From Sphingomonas sp. BGYR3 (GTDB lineage: Bacteria; Pseudomonadota; Alphaproteobacteria; Sphingomonadales; Sphingomonadaceae), in NCBI RefSeq assembly GCF_025153455.1, contig NZ_JANZNT010000001.1, forward strand, positions 1 through 64,000: a stretch of DNA of 64,000 bases, read 5' to 3'. Position numbers and translations under genes: made by a program. Below the pieces are notes generated by a model. That model saw only the letters and a program-made list of their open reading frames with translations, did not search any database and had not been told where the DNA came from. Position 1 is the stretch's first letter. Each line of letters begins with the position of its first letter. This document shows, in pieces, positions 56,493 to 64,000 of this stretch.

Positions 56493-57307
56493 TGCGGCTC
56501 GCCATCGAACACACCACCCATTACCGCTTTACGGAGCCTCAGGCCCGGCTGGTCCAGCTGCTGCGCCTGACCCCGCGCGACGATGCCAATCAGACGATCG
56601 TCAACTGGCGCATCGACGTCAGCTGCGACGCGCGGCTGCGGCACGGCATGGATGGGCATGGCAACGCCGTTACCATGCTCTATGCCGAAGGGCCGCTGGA
56701 CGAAATCGCGATCACCGTGGCGGGTGAGGTGCTGACCACCGACGGCACCGGTGTGCTGGGCGGGATTGCGGAAACGCTGTCCCCGATCGTCTATCGCCGC
56801 GTGACCCCGACCACCCTGCATGACGATGCGATCCGCGCCTTTGCCGACGGCATTGCATCGGCCCATTCCGAACGGCTGCCGCTGCTCCGGGCGCTCAACC
56901 ACGCACTGCCCGGCCATTGGGCGGGCCGGGCGCGCAAGACCGACCGGACAGAGGCCGCCGCCATGTTCGCCGCCGATATGGCATCGCCGCGCGACATGGC
57001 GCTGGTATTCGTGTCGGCCGCCCGGTCGCTGTCGATCCCGGCGCGCTATGTCGTCGGCTACAGTCTGGCCGCCGCCGACGCGCATGGCGCGCCCGGCCCG
57101 CATGGCTGGGCAGAGGCATGGGTGGACGGCCTTGGATGGGTCGGGTTCGACCCGTCCCAGGGCCATTCGCCGGACGAAGGTTATGTCCGCATCGCGGTCG
57201 GCCTCGACGCCGCCGGCTCCACCCCCATCGCCGGGATGCGCATCGGCCATGGTCAGGAAGTGCTGGACGTCGACGTCCATGTCGACCGGCTGGGCGGGGA
57301 AGGCTGA
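56492..57307 (+). CDS. Transglutaminase-like protein lacking the catalytic cysteine
   Basis: This 271-residue protein has the bacterial transglutaminase N-terminal beta domain (residues 1-80) and core. The core motif normally reads G-x-C-Q-D-x-A-H, but here ASPRDMAL puts Pro166 in place of the catalytic Cys, with Asp168 and Ala170 kept; SIPARYVVGY follows as usual. His204 (HGWAEAWV) and Asp220 (GFDPSQG) of the triad remain. The only Cys in the protein is Cys45, in the N-terminal domain. It is therefore probably not a protease or transferase of the normal kind; a structural or binding role with the ATP-grasp/Alpha-E pair is inferred. Confidence 0.88.
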   Translation: MRLAIEHTTHYRFTEPQARLVQLLRLTPRDDANQTIVNWRIDVSCDARLRHGMDGHGNAVTMLYAEGPLDEIAITVAGEVLTTDGTGVLGGIAETLSPIVYRRVTPTTLHDDAIRAFADGIASAHSERLPLLRALNHALPGHWAGRARKTDRTEAAAMFAADMASPRDMALVFVSAARSLSIPARYVVGYSLAAADAHGAPGPHGWAEAWVDGLGWVGFDPSQGHSPDEGYVRIAVGLDAAGSTPIAGMRIGHGQEVLDVDVHVDRLGGEG

Positions 57308-57422
57308 TCGACCGGGCGATCGGACGGTTGCGAGGCCGCCCTGTTCTCGATTAAGGGACATCGTAACATCTGATACGATCCGCCCGGCGCCGTCCGTGCG
57401 GACGAACCACAGGAGAGTTGCG

Positions 57423-58577
57423 TTGAGCCTGCCCGAGTTCGATTTCGCGCTTGGCGAGAATGCCGACATGATCCGCGAGAGTGTTCAGCGTTTCGCCGCT
57501 GATCGCATCGCGCCGCTGGCAGTCCGCGTCGATGCAGAGGACTGGTTCCCGCGTCAGGAACTCTGGCCGGCGATGGGCGAACTCGGCCTCCATGGCATCA
57601 CGGTGGCAGAGGCGGATGGCGGCCTTGGCCTCGGCTATCTGGAACATGTCATCGCGTGTGAGGAGATCAGCCGGGCGTCCGCCTCCGTTGGCCTCTCCTA
57701 TGGCGCGCACTCCAACCTCTGCGTCAATCAGATCGCGCGCTGGGCCTCGCCCGAGCAAAAGGCGAAATATCTGCCCAAGCTGATTTCGGGCGAACATGTC
57801 GGCTCGCTCGCCATGTCGGAATCCGGTGCGGGCAGCGATGTCGTCGGCATGCGGCTCAAGGCTGAGGCGGTCGATGGCGGCTATGTGCTGAACGGCACCA
57901 AATTCTGGATCACCAACGCCACCTATGCCGACACGCTGGTCGTCTATGCCAGGACGGGGGAGGGGTCGCGCGGTATCACCACCTTCCTGATCGAACGCGG
58001 CATGGCCGGGTTTTCGGTGGGGCAGAAAATCGACAAGATGGGGATGCGCGGCTCGCCGACGGCGGAACTGGTGTTCGACGACTGTTTCGTCCCCGAATCA
58101 CAGGTCATGGGCCCGCCCAATGGCGGTGTCGGCGTGCTGATGAGCGGCCTCGACTATGAACGCGCGGTGCTTGCGGGGATTCAGCTGGGGATCATGCAGG
58201 CGTGCCTCGACACCGTCCTGCCCTATGTCCGCGAACGCAAGCAGTTCGGCACCCCCATCGGCAATTTCCAGCTGATTCAGGCCAAGGTCGCCGACATGTA
58301 TGTCGCGCTCAATTCCGCCCGCGCCTATGTCTATGCCGTCGCCCGGGCCTGCGATGCCGGCCGCACCACGCGCTTCGACGCGGCCGGCGCGATCCTGCTG
58401 GCATCCGAAAACGCCTTCAAGGTGGCGGGAGAGGCGGTTCAGGCGCTGGGCGGGGCCGGGTATACCAAGGATTGGCCCGTCGAACGCTATCTGCGCGATG
58501 CCAAGCTGCTCGACATCGGCGCCGGCACCAACGAAATCCGCCGGATGCTGATCGGCCGGGAACTGATCGGCGCATGA
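57423..58577 (+). CDS. ivd: Isovaleryl-CoA dehydrogenase
   Basis: This 384-residue acyl-CoA dehydrogenase takes the first step of leucine degradation after the keto-acid dehydrogenase. The catalytic Glu246 lies in [11 protein letters not shown], the alternative position used by isovaleryl-CoA dehydrogenases, and [12 protein letters not shown] and GTKFWITN form the FAD site. The start appears to be TTG at 57423 (M-S-L-P-E-F-D-F), with an AGGAG site eight bases upstream; there is no in-frame ATG close by. The TGA overlaps the mccB ATG. Confidence 0.93.
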   Translation: MSLPEFDFALGENADMIRESVQRFAADRIAPLAVRVDAEDWFPRQELWPAMGELGLHGITVAEADGGLGLGYLEHVIACEEISRASASVGLSYGAHSNLCVNQIARWASPEQKAKYLPKLISGEHVGSLAMSESGAGSDVVGMRLKAEAVDGGYVLNGTKFWITNATYADTLVVYARTGEGSRGITTFLIERGMAGFSVGQKIDKMGMRGSPTAELVFDDCFVPESQVMGPPNGGVGVLMSGLDYERAVLAGIQLGIMQACLDTVLPYVRERKQFGTPIGNFQLIQAKVADMYVALNSARAYVYAVARACDAGRTTRFDAAGAILLASENAFKVAGEAVQALGGAGYTKDWPVERYLRDAKLLDIGAGTNEIRRMLIGRELIGA

Positions 58578-60193
58578 CCGCCCCCGTCCTGCCCACCGCC
58601 GTTCAGCCCGACAGCGAGGGGTTCCGCGCGAACACCGCGCACAACCGTGCGCTGGCGGAAAAACTCCGCGCCGACGTTGCCCGTGCCGCGCTTGGCGGCA
58701 GCGAGTCCGCACGGGCCAAGCACAGCGCCCGCGGCAAGCTGCTGCCCCGCGACCGGGTGGAACGGCTGCTCGATCCCGGCTCGCCCTTCCTGGAAATCGG
58801 TCAGCTTGCGGCCTTTGACCTTTATGACGGCGAAGTGCCCGGCGCCGGCGTCATCGCCGGCATCGGCCGCGTTTCGGGGCGTCAGGTGATGATCCTCGCC
58901 AATGATGCGACGGTGAAGGGCGGGACCTATTTCCCGATGACCGTCAAAAAGCATCTCCGCGCGCAGGAGATTGCGCTGGAGAACCGGCTGCCCTGCATCT
59001 ACCTTGTCGACAGCGGCGGCGCGAACCTGCCGCATCAGGCGGACGTGTTCCCCGACCGCGACCATTTCGGCCGCATCTTCTTCAATCAGGCGAACATGAG
59101 CGCGCGCGGCATCCCGCAGATCGCCTGTGTGATGGGCAGCTGCACGGCGGGCGGCGCCTATGTGCCCGCCATGTCCGACGAAACCGTCATCGTCCGCAAT
59201 CAGGGGACGATCTTCCTCGCCGGCCCCCCGCTGGTGAAAGCCGCGACGGGCGAGGAAATCAGTGCCGAGGATCTGGGCGGCGGCGACCTGCACGGCCGAA
59301 AATCGGGCGTGGTCGATCATGTCGCGGAAAATGACGAACACGCCCTCACCATCGTCCGCGATATCGTCTCCTACCTCCAACCTCCCCGGAACGGGGAGGG
59401 GGACCATGCGCAGCATGGTGGAGGGGTAAAATCCCCCCGCGCGCCGAAATACGCGGCGGACGATCTGTACGGCATTATCCCCCAGGATGTCCGCGCGCCC
59501 TATGACGTGCGCGAAGTCATCGCCCGGCTGGTCGACGCGTCAGAGTTTCACGAGTTCAAGGCGCTCTATGGCACCACGCTTGTCTGCGGCTTTGCCCATA
59601 TCTGGGGGATTCCGGTCGCCATCCTGGCGAACAACGGCGTGCTGTTCAGCGAGGCCGCGGTCAAGGGCGCGCATTTCATTCAGCTTGCGCAGCAACGCGG
59701 CATCCCCCTCCTGTTCCTGCAAAACATCTCCGGCTTCATGGTTGGCGGGAAGTATGAGGCAGAGGGGATTGCCAAGCACGGGGCAAAGCTGGTCACCGCC
59801 GTCGCCACCGCCACGGTGCCAAAGATCACGGTGCTGATCGGCGGCAGCTTCGGCGCGGGCAATTACGGCATGTGCGGCCGGGCCTATTCGCCCCGCTTCC
59901 TGTTCACCTGGCCCAATGCCCGGATCAGCGTGATGGGCGGGGAACAGGCCGCCAGCGTGCTCGCCACCGTCCACCGCGACGCGGATAACTGGACGCCCGA
60001 GCAAGCCGAGGCGTTCAAGGCCCCGATCCGCCAGCGGTACGAGGATGAGGGCAATCCCTGGCACGCGACCAGCCGCCTTTGGGACGACGGCATCATCGAT
60101 CCCGTCCAGACCCGCGACGTGCTGGGCCTCGCCCTCGCCGCAACGCGCGAAGCCCCGGTCGCCGACACCGGCTTCGGCATCTTCCGAATGTGA
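58574..60193 (+). CDS. mccB: Methylcrotonoyl-CoA carboxylase, carboxyltransferase subunit, with in-frame palindrome insert
   Basis: This 539-residue carboxyltransferase takes CO2 from biotin on MccA and gives it to 3-methylcrotonyl-CoA. Family segments: [70 protein letters not shown] and [12 protein letters not shown]. Between SYLQ (about residue 269) and [11 protein letters not shown] an extra stretch [16 protein letters not shown] is encoded by the 47-base palindrome at 59381-59427. The frame is kept because flanking bases make the insert a multiple of three, and the rest of the protein looks intact, so it is probably tolerated in a surface linker. Confidence 0.93.
   Translation: MTAPVLPTAVQPDSEGFRANTAHNRALAEKLRADVARAALGGSESARAKHSARGKLLPRDRVERLLDPGSPFLEIGQLAAFDLYDGEVPGAGVIAGIGRVSGRQVMILANDATVKGGTYFPMTVKKHLRAQEIALENRLPCIYLVDSGGANLPHQADVFPDRDHFGRIFFNQANMSARGIPQIACVMGSCTAGGAYVPAMSDETVIVRNQGTIFLAGPPLVKAATGEEISAEDLGGGDLHGRKSGVVDHVAENDEHALTIVRDIVSYLQPPRNGEGDHAQHGGGVKSPRAPKYAADDLYGIIPQDVRAPYDVREVIARLVDASEFHEFKALYGTTLVCGFAHIWGIPVAILANNGVLFSEAAVKGAHFIQLAQQRGIPLLFLQNISGFMVGGKYEAEGIAKHGAKLVTAVATATVPKITVLIGGSFGAGNYGMCGRAYSPRFLFTWPNARISVMGGEQAASVLATVHRDADNWTPEQAEAFKAPIRQRYEDEGNPWHATSRLWDDGIIDPVQTRDVLGLALAATREAPVADTGFGIFRM
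59381..59427 (+). repeat. Double-hairpin palindrome, copy 1 (inside mccB)
   Basis: This 47-base element is identical to 60214-60260. Hairpin A: CCTCCCCG-GAA-CGGGGAGG (eight-base stem, triloop). Then GGG and hairpin B: ACCATGC-GCA-GCATGGT (seven-base stem), closed by GGAGGGGT. It lies wholly within the mccB coding sequence. Confidence 0.95.
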
Positions 60194-60213
60194 TCGGGAT
60201 CGACGACAATAAA

Positions 60214-60260
60214 CCTCCCCGGAACGGGGAGGGGGACCATGCGCAGCATGGTGGAGGGGT
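60214..60260 (+). repeat. Double-hairpin palindrome, copy 2 (upstream of the DUF559 gene)
   Basis: This is an exact 47-of-47 copy of 59381-59427, located 20 bases after the mccB stop and 28 bases before the DUF559 ATG. Together with the inverted copy at 60612-60664 it forms terminal inverted repeats of a unit of about 450 bases that contains the DUF559 gene. Confidence 0.95.
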
Positions 60261-60288
60261 CTTCGCCACCACGCGCGAAACCATCCGC

Positions 60289-60669
60289 ATGGCGCGCCGC
60301 GAGCGCCGATCCGGCAACCCGCCCGAAATACTGCTTTGGCGCGCGCTGAAACTCAGGCCGGGGGGCTTCAAGTTCCGGCGGCAACATCCGATTGGTCCCT
60401 ACAGTCTCGATTTCGCCTGTCTCAGCGCCCGGCTTGCCATTGAAATCGACGGCGAAGCGCATGGTCGCGGCGATGCTCCCGACAAAGATCAGGTGCGCGA
60501 CACGGCGCTGATGGCTCACGGGTTTCGCACCCTTCGCATCCCGGCGCGCGATGTGATGCAAACGGTGGACGACGTCGTGGTCGCCATCGTTACTGCGTGC
60601 CAGGCCGCTGGACCCCTCCACCATCCGCCGATGGCGGATGGTCCCCCTCCCCGTGCCGGGGAGGTTTAG
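60289..60669 (+). CDS. DUF559 endonuclease-domain protein (Vsr-like fold)
   Basis: This 126-residue small cytosolic protein begins MARRERRSGNPPEILLWRAL. The core HPIGPYSLDFACLSARLAIE then IDGEAHGRGDAPDKD matches the DUF559 pattern (Y-x-x-D-F ... E-I-D-G-x-x-H), related to the Vsr/restriction-endonuclease-like fold, with Asp and Glu as probable metal ligands. DUF559 genes have unknown function. Here the last 19 or so codons (LHHPPMADGPPPRAGEV) are encoded by palindrome copy 3 and the gene lies between inverted palindromes, splitting mccB from mccA. ATG 60289 was preferred to a longer frame that would run back through copy 2 into mccB. Confidence 0.85.
   Translation: MARRERRSGNPPEILLWRALKLRPGGFKFRRQHPIGPYSLDFACLSARLAIEIDGEAHGRGDAPDKDQVRDTALMAHGFRTLRIPARDVMQTVDDVVVAIVTACQAAGPLHHPPMADGPPPRAGEV
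60612..60664 (-). repeat. Double-hairpin palindrome, copy 3 (inverted, diverged)
   Basis: Read on the minus strand this has the same hairpin A (CCTCCCCG-GCA-CGGGGAGG), the same GGG linker and closing GGAGGGGT. Hairpin B is different: ACCATCCGCC-ATC-GGCGGATGGT, a ten-base stem. The stem is kept while the bases have changed, so the structure appears to be what is maintained. It overlaps the 3' end of the DUF559 gene. Confidence 0.92.
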
Positions 60670-60838
60670 GGATGCCCTGTCCTACACGCGCCCTGCACGG
60701 TAATCTGCGGCCAATGACCGCCAACCCTTTGATGCATCGGGATAACCCAACCACGCCGCGCCCGCCCAACCACCGTCAACCGCGCCCACAAACCGGGCCA
60801 TTTGTGTCAAAACTGTCAAATCTCATCGGGGCCAACCC

Positions 60839-62812
60839 ATGATCCAATCCCTCCTCATCGCCAACCGGGGCGAGATCGCCTGCCGGATCATCCGCACCGC
60901 ACGGGCCATGGGCATCCGCACCGTCGCGGTCTATTCCGATGCCGATGCCAATGCGCTCCATGTCCGTCAGGCGGATCAGGCGGTGCATATCGGCCCGTCG
61001 CCCGCCCGCGAAAGCTATCTGGTGGGTGACAAGATCATCGCCGCTGCAAAGGCGACCGGCGCAGAGGCGATCCACCCCGGCTATGGCTTCCTGTCCGAAA
61101 ATGCCGAGTTTGCAGAGGCGGTGACCGCCGCCGGGCTGATCTGGGTCGGGGCGACACCCCATTCGATCCGCGCCATGGGCCTGAAGGACGCGGCGAAGCG
61201 GCTGATGGCGGCCGCTGGCGTCCCCGTCACCCCCGGCTATCTGGGCGAGGACCAGTCGCCCGAACGCCTGCATGCCGAAGCCGACGCCATCGGCTATCCC
61301 GTGCTGATCAAGGCGGTGGCCGGCGGCGGCGGCAAGGGGATGCGTAGGGTAGAGGCGAGCGCCGACTTCCCCGATGCGCTGGCCAGCTGCAAGCGAGAGG
61401 CCGCGTCCAGCTTTGGCGACGACCGCGTCATCATCGAAAAATACATCCTGTCGCCCCGCCATATCGAGGTGCAGGTGTTCGGCGACACCCATGGCAATGT
61501 CGTCCACCTGTTCGAGCGGGATTGCTCGCTCCAGCGCCGCCACCAGAAGGTGATCGAGGAGGCCCCCGCACCGGGGATGAGCGCCGAAGCGCGCGACGCG
61601 ATCTGCGCCGCCGCCGTCCGTGCGGCCCAGGCGGTGGACTATGTCGGGGCGGGCACCATCGAGTTCATTGCCGACGCCAGCGACGGTCTGCGCGCCGACC
61701 GCACCTGGTTCATGGAAATGAACACCCGGCTTCAGGTCGAACATCCGGTGACCGAGGAGATCACCGGCGTCGATCTGGTCGAATGGCAACTCCGTGTCGC
61801 CAGCGGTGAACCGCTCCCAAAGCGGCAGCAAGACCTGTCGATCAACGGCCACGCCATCGAAGCACGGCTCTATGCGGAGGACCCGGCCAAGGGCTTCCTG
61901 CCGAGTGTCGGGCGTCTGGATTATCTGGATTTAGGCAAGTCTGGACGTGTCGAAACTGGCGTCGAGCAAGGCGACGCCATTTCATCCTTTTACGATCCGA
62001 TGGTGGCAAAGTTGATCTGCCACGGCAAAACCCGGCATGCCGCACGCACGGGGCTAACGGCCGTTCTCAATGATGTTCAGGTTTTTCCGGTTAAGACGAA
62101 TGCTGGCTTTCTGAGACGACTGTTAAGTCTGCCCGAGTTCGTCAGCGGCGCAATCGATACCGGGCTGATCTCACGGATCGGTGAGGTCATTACGGAACAG
62201 CCTGTGTCAGACGCCGTGCTGCTGGCTGCGTTGAGTTGGCGGCTTGAGACCTACATGGCTGCCGAAGCAGCGGGTGATATTGCGATGGCGCCGGAAGCAT
62301 TGTTCGGCTTTCGGCTCAACCGGCCGCGAGCGCCCGCGCATCTGCCATTCACCATGAACGGGGCGCATCACGTTGCTTACGCACTGCCAACCCGTACCCG
62401 CGCGGATTGGGAATGGGCGCTTACAATTGATGGCAGAATCGATCTCAAAGCGGAGACACTGCCGACAACGTATGGACCGTCGGCAGAAGACAACCCTTGC
62501 GGTCCGGTCATGATATTCGACGGTGGCGACGCCTATGAGGTTCGATTCGGCGCCGACCATGATGCTGCCGGGATTGGAACAACCGCAGACGGTGCCATCC
62601 TAGCTCCCATGCCGGGCCGGATCACCGCCGTCGAAGTTACCGCCGGCCAGTCCGTCGCCAAGGGCCAGCGCCTGCTGACGCTGGAGGCGATGAAGATGGA
62701 ACACGCGCTGACCGCGCCGTTCGACGGGACGGTGGCCGAACTCAACGTCGCCGAAAACGGTCAGGTGACGGAGGGGGCCGTGCTGGTCCGCGTGGAACGG
62801 GCAGGGGAATAG
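60839..62812 (+). CDS. mccA: Methylcrotonoyl-CoA carboxylase, biotin-carboxylase/carrier subunit
   Basis: This 657-residue biotin-dependent carboxylase alpha chain has biotin carboxylase SLLIANRGEIACRIIRTA and HPGYGFLSENAEFAEA, the ATP-grasp loop AGGGGKGMR, EMNTRLQVEHPVTE, and the C-terminal biotin carrier with Lys619 in LEAMKMEH. It would charge biotin for MccB. Bases about 61905-62600 (residues about 356-587) have markedly lower GC and different codon choice from both flanks, although the frame is intact. The separation from mccB by the DUF559 unit is unusual. No promoter was identified in 60670-60838. Confidence 0.94.
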   Translation: MIQSLLIANRGEIACRIIRTARAMGIRTVAVYSDADANALHVRQADQAVHIGPSPARESYLVGDKIIAAAKATGAEAIHPGYGFLSENAEFAEAVTAAGLIWVGATPHSIRAMGLKDAAKRLMAAAGVPVTPGYLGEDQSPERLHAEADAIGYPVLIKAVAGGGGKGMRRVEASADFPDALASCKREAASSFGDDRVIIEKYILSPRHIEVQVFGDTHGNVVHLFERDCSLQRRHQKVIEEAPAPGMSAEARDAICAAAVRAAQAVDYVGAGTIEFIADASDGLRADRTWFMEMNTRLQVEHPVTEEITGVDLVEWQLRVASGEPLPKRQQDLSINGHAIEARLYAEDPAKGFLPSVGRLDYLDLGKSGRVETGVEQGDAISSFYDPMVAKLICHGKTRHAARTGLTAVLNDVQVFPVKTNAGFLRRLLSLPEFVSGAIDTGLISRIGEVITEQPVSDAVLLAALSWRLETYMAAEAAGDIAMAPEALFGFRLNRPRAPAHLPFTMNGAHHVAYALPTRTRADWEWALTIDGRIDLKAETLPTTYGPSAEDNPCGPVMIFDGGDAYEVRFGADHDAAGIGTTADGAILAPMPGRITAVEVTAGQSVAKGQRLLTLEAMKMEHALTAPFDGTVAELNVAENGQVTEGAVLVRVERAGE

Positions 62813-62863
62813 GCGCTGGTTCAAATCTCGACACGAACCACCAAGTCTGGCTAGGCGAGCGTC

Positions 62864-64000
62864 ATGCAGGACCATTACGACATCGCCATCGTCGGGGCGG
62901 GCCATGGCGGCGCCCAACTCGCCATTACGCTGCGCCAGCGCGGATATGACGGGACCATCGCCCTGATCGGGGAGGAACCGGAACTGCCCTATGAGCGCCC
63001 GCCGCTCAGCAAGGAATATCTGTCCGGTGACAAGCCCTGGGAACGGATGCTGATCCGCCAGCCCGCGTTCTGGGAGGAACGGCAGATCGCGATGCTGACC
63101 GGCCGCCGCGTTGTCTCGGTCGATCCAATCACGAAGCAGCTGGCGACCGCTGATGGCGCATCCATCGGCTATGGCCAGCTTGTCTGGGCGACGGGCGGTG
63201 CGCCCCGACGGCTCGCCTGCGACGGGGCCGATCTGTCGGGCGTGTTCACCGTCCGCACCCGCGCCGATGCCGATACGATGATCGCCGCCCTGCCGGGGGT
63301 GGAGCAGGTCGTGGTGATCGGCGGGGGCTATATCGGTCTGGAGGCGGCGGCAGTACTGACCAAGCTGGGTCGCCGCGTCGTCCTGATAGAGGCGCTGGAC
63401 CGCGTGCTCGCCCGCGTCGCTGGCGAACCGCTTTCGCGCTTTTTCGAGGATGCCCACCGCGCCCACGGGGTCGACCTCCGCCTGAACAGCGCCGTTGCCT
63501 GCATCGAGGGGACGGATGGCCGGGCGACGGGCGTCCGGCTGGCCGATGGGGAAATCATCCCGGCGCAGATGATCGTCGTCGGCATCGGCATCGTGCCGGC
63601 CGTCGAACCGCTTCTGGCCGCCGGGGCGCAGGGCGGAGCGGGGGGCGTGCTGGTGGATGGCGAATGCCGCACCAGCCTGCCCGACATCTTTGCGATCGGC
63701 GACTGCGCCGCCCATGTGAACCGCTTTGCCGCGGGCGAAGCGCCGATCCGGCTGGAATCGGTTCAGAACGCGCATGATCATGCCAATCTGGTCGCCCGCC
63801 TGCTGACCGGGGATACGGGGCTTTCCTACGATGCCGTCCCCTGGTTCTGGTCGAACCAATATGACCTGAAGCTGCAGACAGTGGGCCTCTCCACGGGCCA
63901 TGACACAACGGTCACCCGTGGTGATCCGGCCGGCGGGCGCTTCTCCCTGATCTATCTGCGACAAGGTCGGGTGATCGCACTCGACTGCGTCAACATGACG
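62864..64000 (+). CDS. FAD/NAD-dependent ferredoxin reductase-like protein (3' end beyond window)
   Basis: All 379 codons to the window edge are open; the stop is not reached. The N-terminal FAD loop is [20 protein letters not shown], then [14 protein letters not shown] (ferredoxin/rubredoxin reductase signature), a second NAD loop [17 protein letters not shown], and FAIGDCAAH for FAD. Family members pass electrons from NAD(P)H to [2Fe-2S] ferredoxins serving oxygenases or P450s. It may be independent of the leucine genes; no ferredoxin gene is in view. ATG 62864 lacks a strong ribosome site. Confidence 0.9.
   Translation, partial: MQDHYDIAIVGAGHGGAQLAITLRQRGYDGTIALIGEEPELPYERPPLSKEYLSGDKPWERMLIRQPAFWEERQIAMLTGRRVVSVDPITKQLATADGASIGYGQLVWATGGAPRRLACDGADLSGVFTVRTRADADTMIAALPGVEQVVVIGGGYIGLEAAAVLTKLGRRVVLIEALDRVLARVAGEPLSRFFEDAHRAHGVDLRLNSAVACIEGTDGRATGVRLADGEIIPAQMIVVGIGIVPAVEPLLAAGAQGGAGGVLVDGECRTSLPDIFAIGDCAAHVNRFAAGEAPIRLESVQNAHDHANLVARLLTGDTGLSYDAVPWFWSNQYDLKLQTVGLSTGHDTTVTRGDPAGGRFSLIYLRQGRVIALDCVNMT

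Noticed and set aside
56820-58577. Apparent fusion of a frame inside the transglutaminase-like gene with isovaleryl-CoA dehydrogenase
   Set aside because: The first 200 codons are an out-of-frame reading of the upstream gene; a TTG start with a good ribosome site at 57423 explains the dehydrogenase.
60079-60288. Longer N-terminus for the DUF559 protein starting inside mccB
   Set aside because: It would translate through palindrome copy 2 and the end of mccB in the wrong frame; ATG 60289 starts at the conserved region.
1-64000. tRNA, rRNA, CRISPR arrays, riboswitches, prophage or IS transposases
   Set aside because: Looked for in the gaps between genes; none has the required structure or signature. 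Gaps are short and mostly hold the palindromes or leaders listed.

Overview
The window reads as chromosomal DNA of a sphingomonad-type alphaproteobacterium (Sphingomonas or a close relative). This is inferred from the high-GC, densely packed coding sequence, the alphaproteobacterial DUF1476 protein (F1-ATPase zeta inhibitor family), a Caulobacter/Sphingomonas-type TonB receptor beside two 'tryptophan halogenase' genes, a BlaI/M56 pair, and small extragenic palindromes. I saw no rRNA, tRNA, CRISPR array, integrase or IS transposase. Almost every base belongs to a gene, and many neighbours overlap as ATGA, GTGA or TGATG.

Layout. 1-3.9 kb: the start of a UDP-glucose dehydrogenase gene, then the sulfate-activation operon cysD-cysNC-cysQ (read right to left). 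4.1-8.0 kb: a small exported acidic-tailed protein, an exported PDZ/M48 protease, a lone ThDP enzyme and a small cytosolic protein. 8.2-10.4 kb: 3-oxoacid CoA-transferase subunits A and B with an acid-phosphatase lipoprotein gene between them. 10.4-14.3 kb: an S10 carboxypeptidase, a sugar-nucleotide-type epimerase and a lipoprotein GH5 glycosidase. 14.4-18.6 kb: leuC, a 41-residue membrane peptide, leuD, a quinone oxidoreductase, then DUF1476, BolA and monothiol glutaredoxin. 18.9-25.8 kb: mannose-1-phosphate guanylyltransferase, BlaI/M56 regulators, an MBL-fold hydrolase, DUF4230, a multi-pass membrane protein and nadA.

25.9-40.1 kb is an alpha-glucan/maltodextrin utilisation locus. A TonB receptor imports oligosaccharide through the outer membrane, an exported GH13 amylase and a cytosolic GH13 alpha-glucosidase cut it, an exported esterase may de-esterify it, an MFS carrier crosses the inner membrane, and a LacI-family repressor controls the set. 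Two flavin-dependent halogenase homologues are embedded in the operon. A shared 12-base motif upstream of the receptor/regulator and of the MFS gene suggests one regulon.

40.3-46.7 kb is the valine (isobutyrate) degradation operon (mmsA, isobutyryl-CoA dehydrogenase, 3-hydroxyisobutyryl-CoA hydrolase, enoyl-CoA hydratase, mmsB), with a polysaccharide deacetylase gene translationally coupled inside it. 46.8-50.7 kb is a ybbP-ybbA ABC exporter divergent from a tesA-type esterase. 50.8-53.9 kb holds a beta-helix protein and a DsbD-like reductase. 54.0-57.3 kb is the poorly understood trio of permuted ATP-grasp, Alpha-E and transglutaminase-like proteins; here the transglutaminase-like protein has no catalytic cysteine. 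57.4-64 kb is leucine/isovalerate degradation (ivd, mccB, mccA) followed by a ferredoxin-reductase-like gene cut by the window edge.

The most interesting structure is at 59.4-60.7 kb. A 47-base double-hairpin palindrome is present as two identical copies and one diverged, inverted copy. One copy sits in frame inside mccB, and the other two bracket a DUF559 endonuclease gene lodged between mccB and mccA. This suggests a small nuclease-linked palindrome element.
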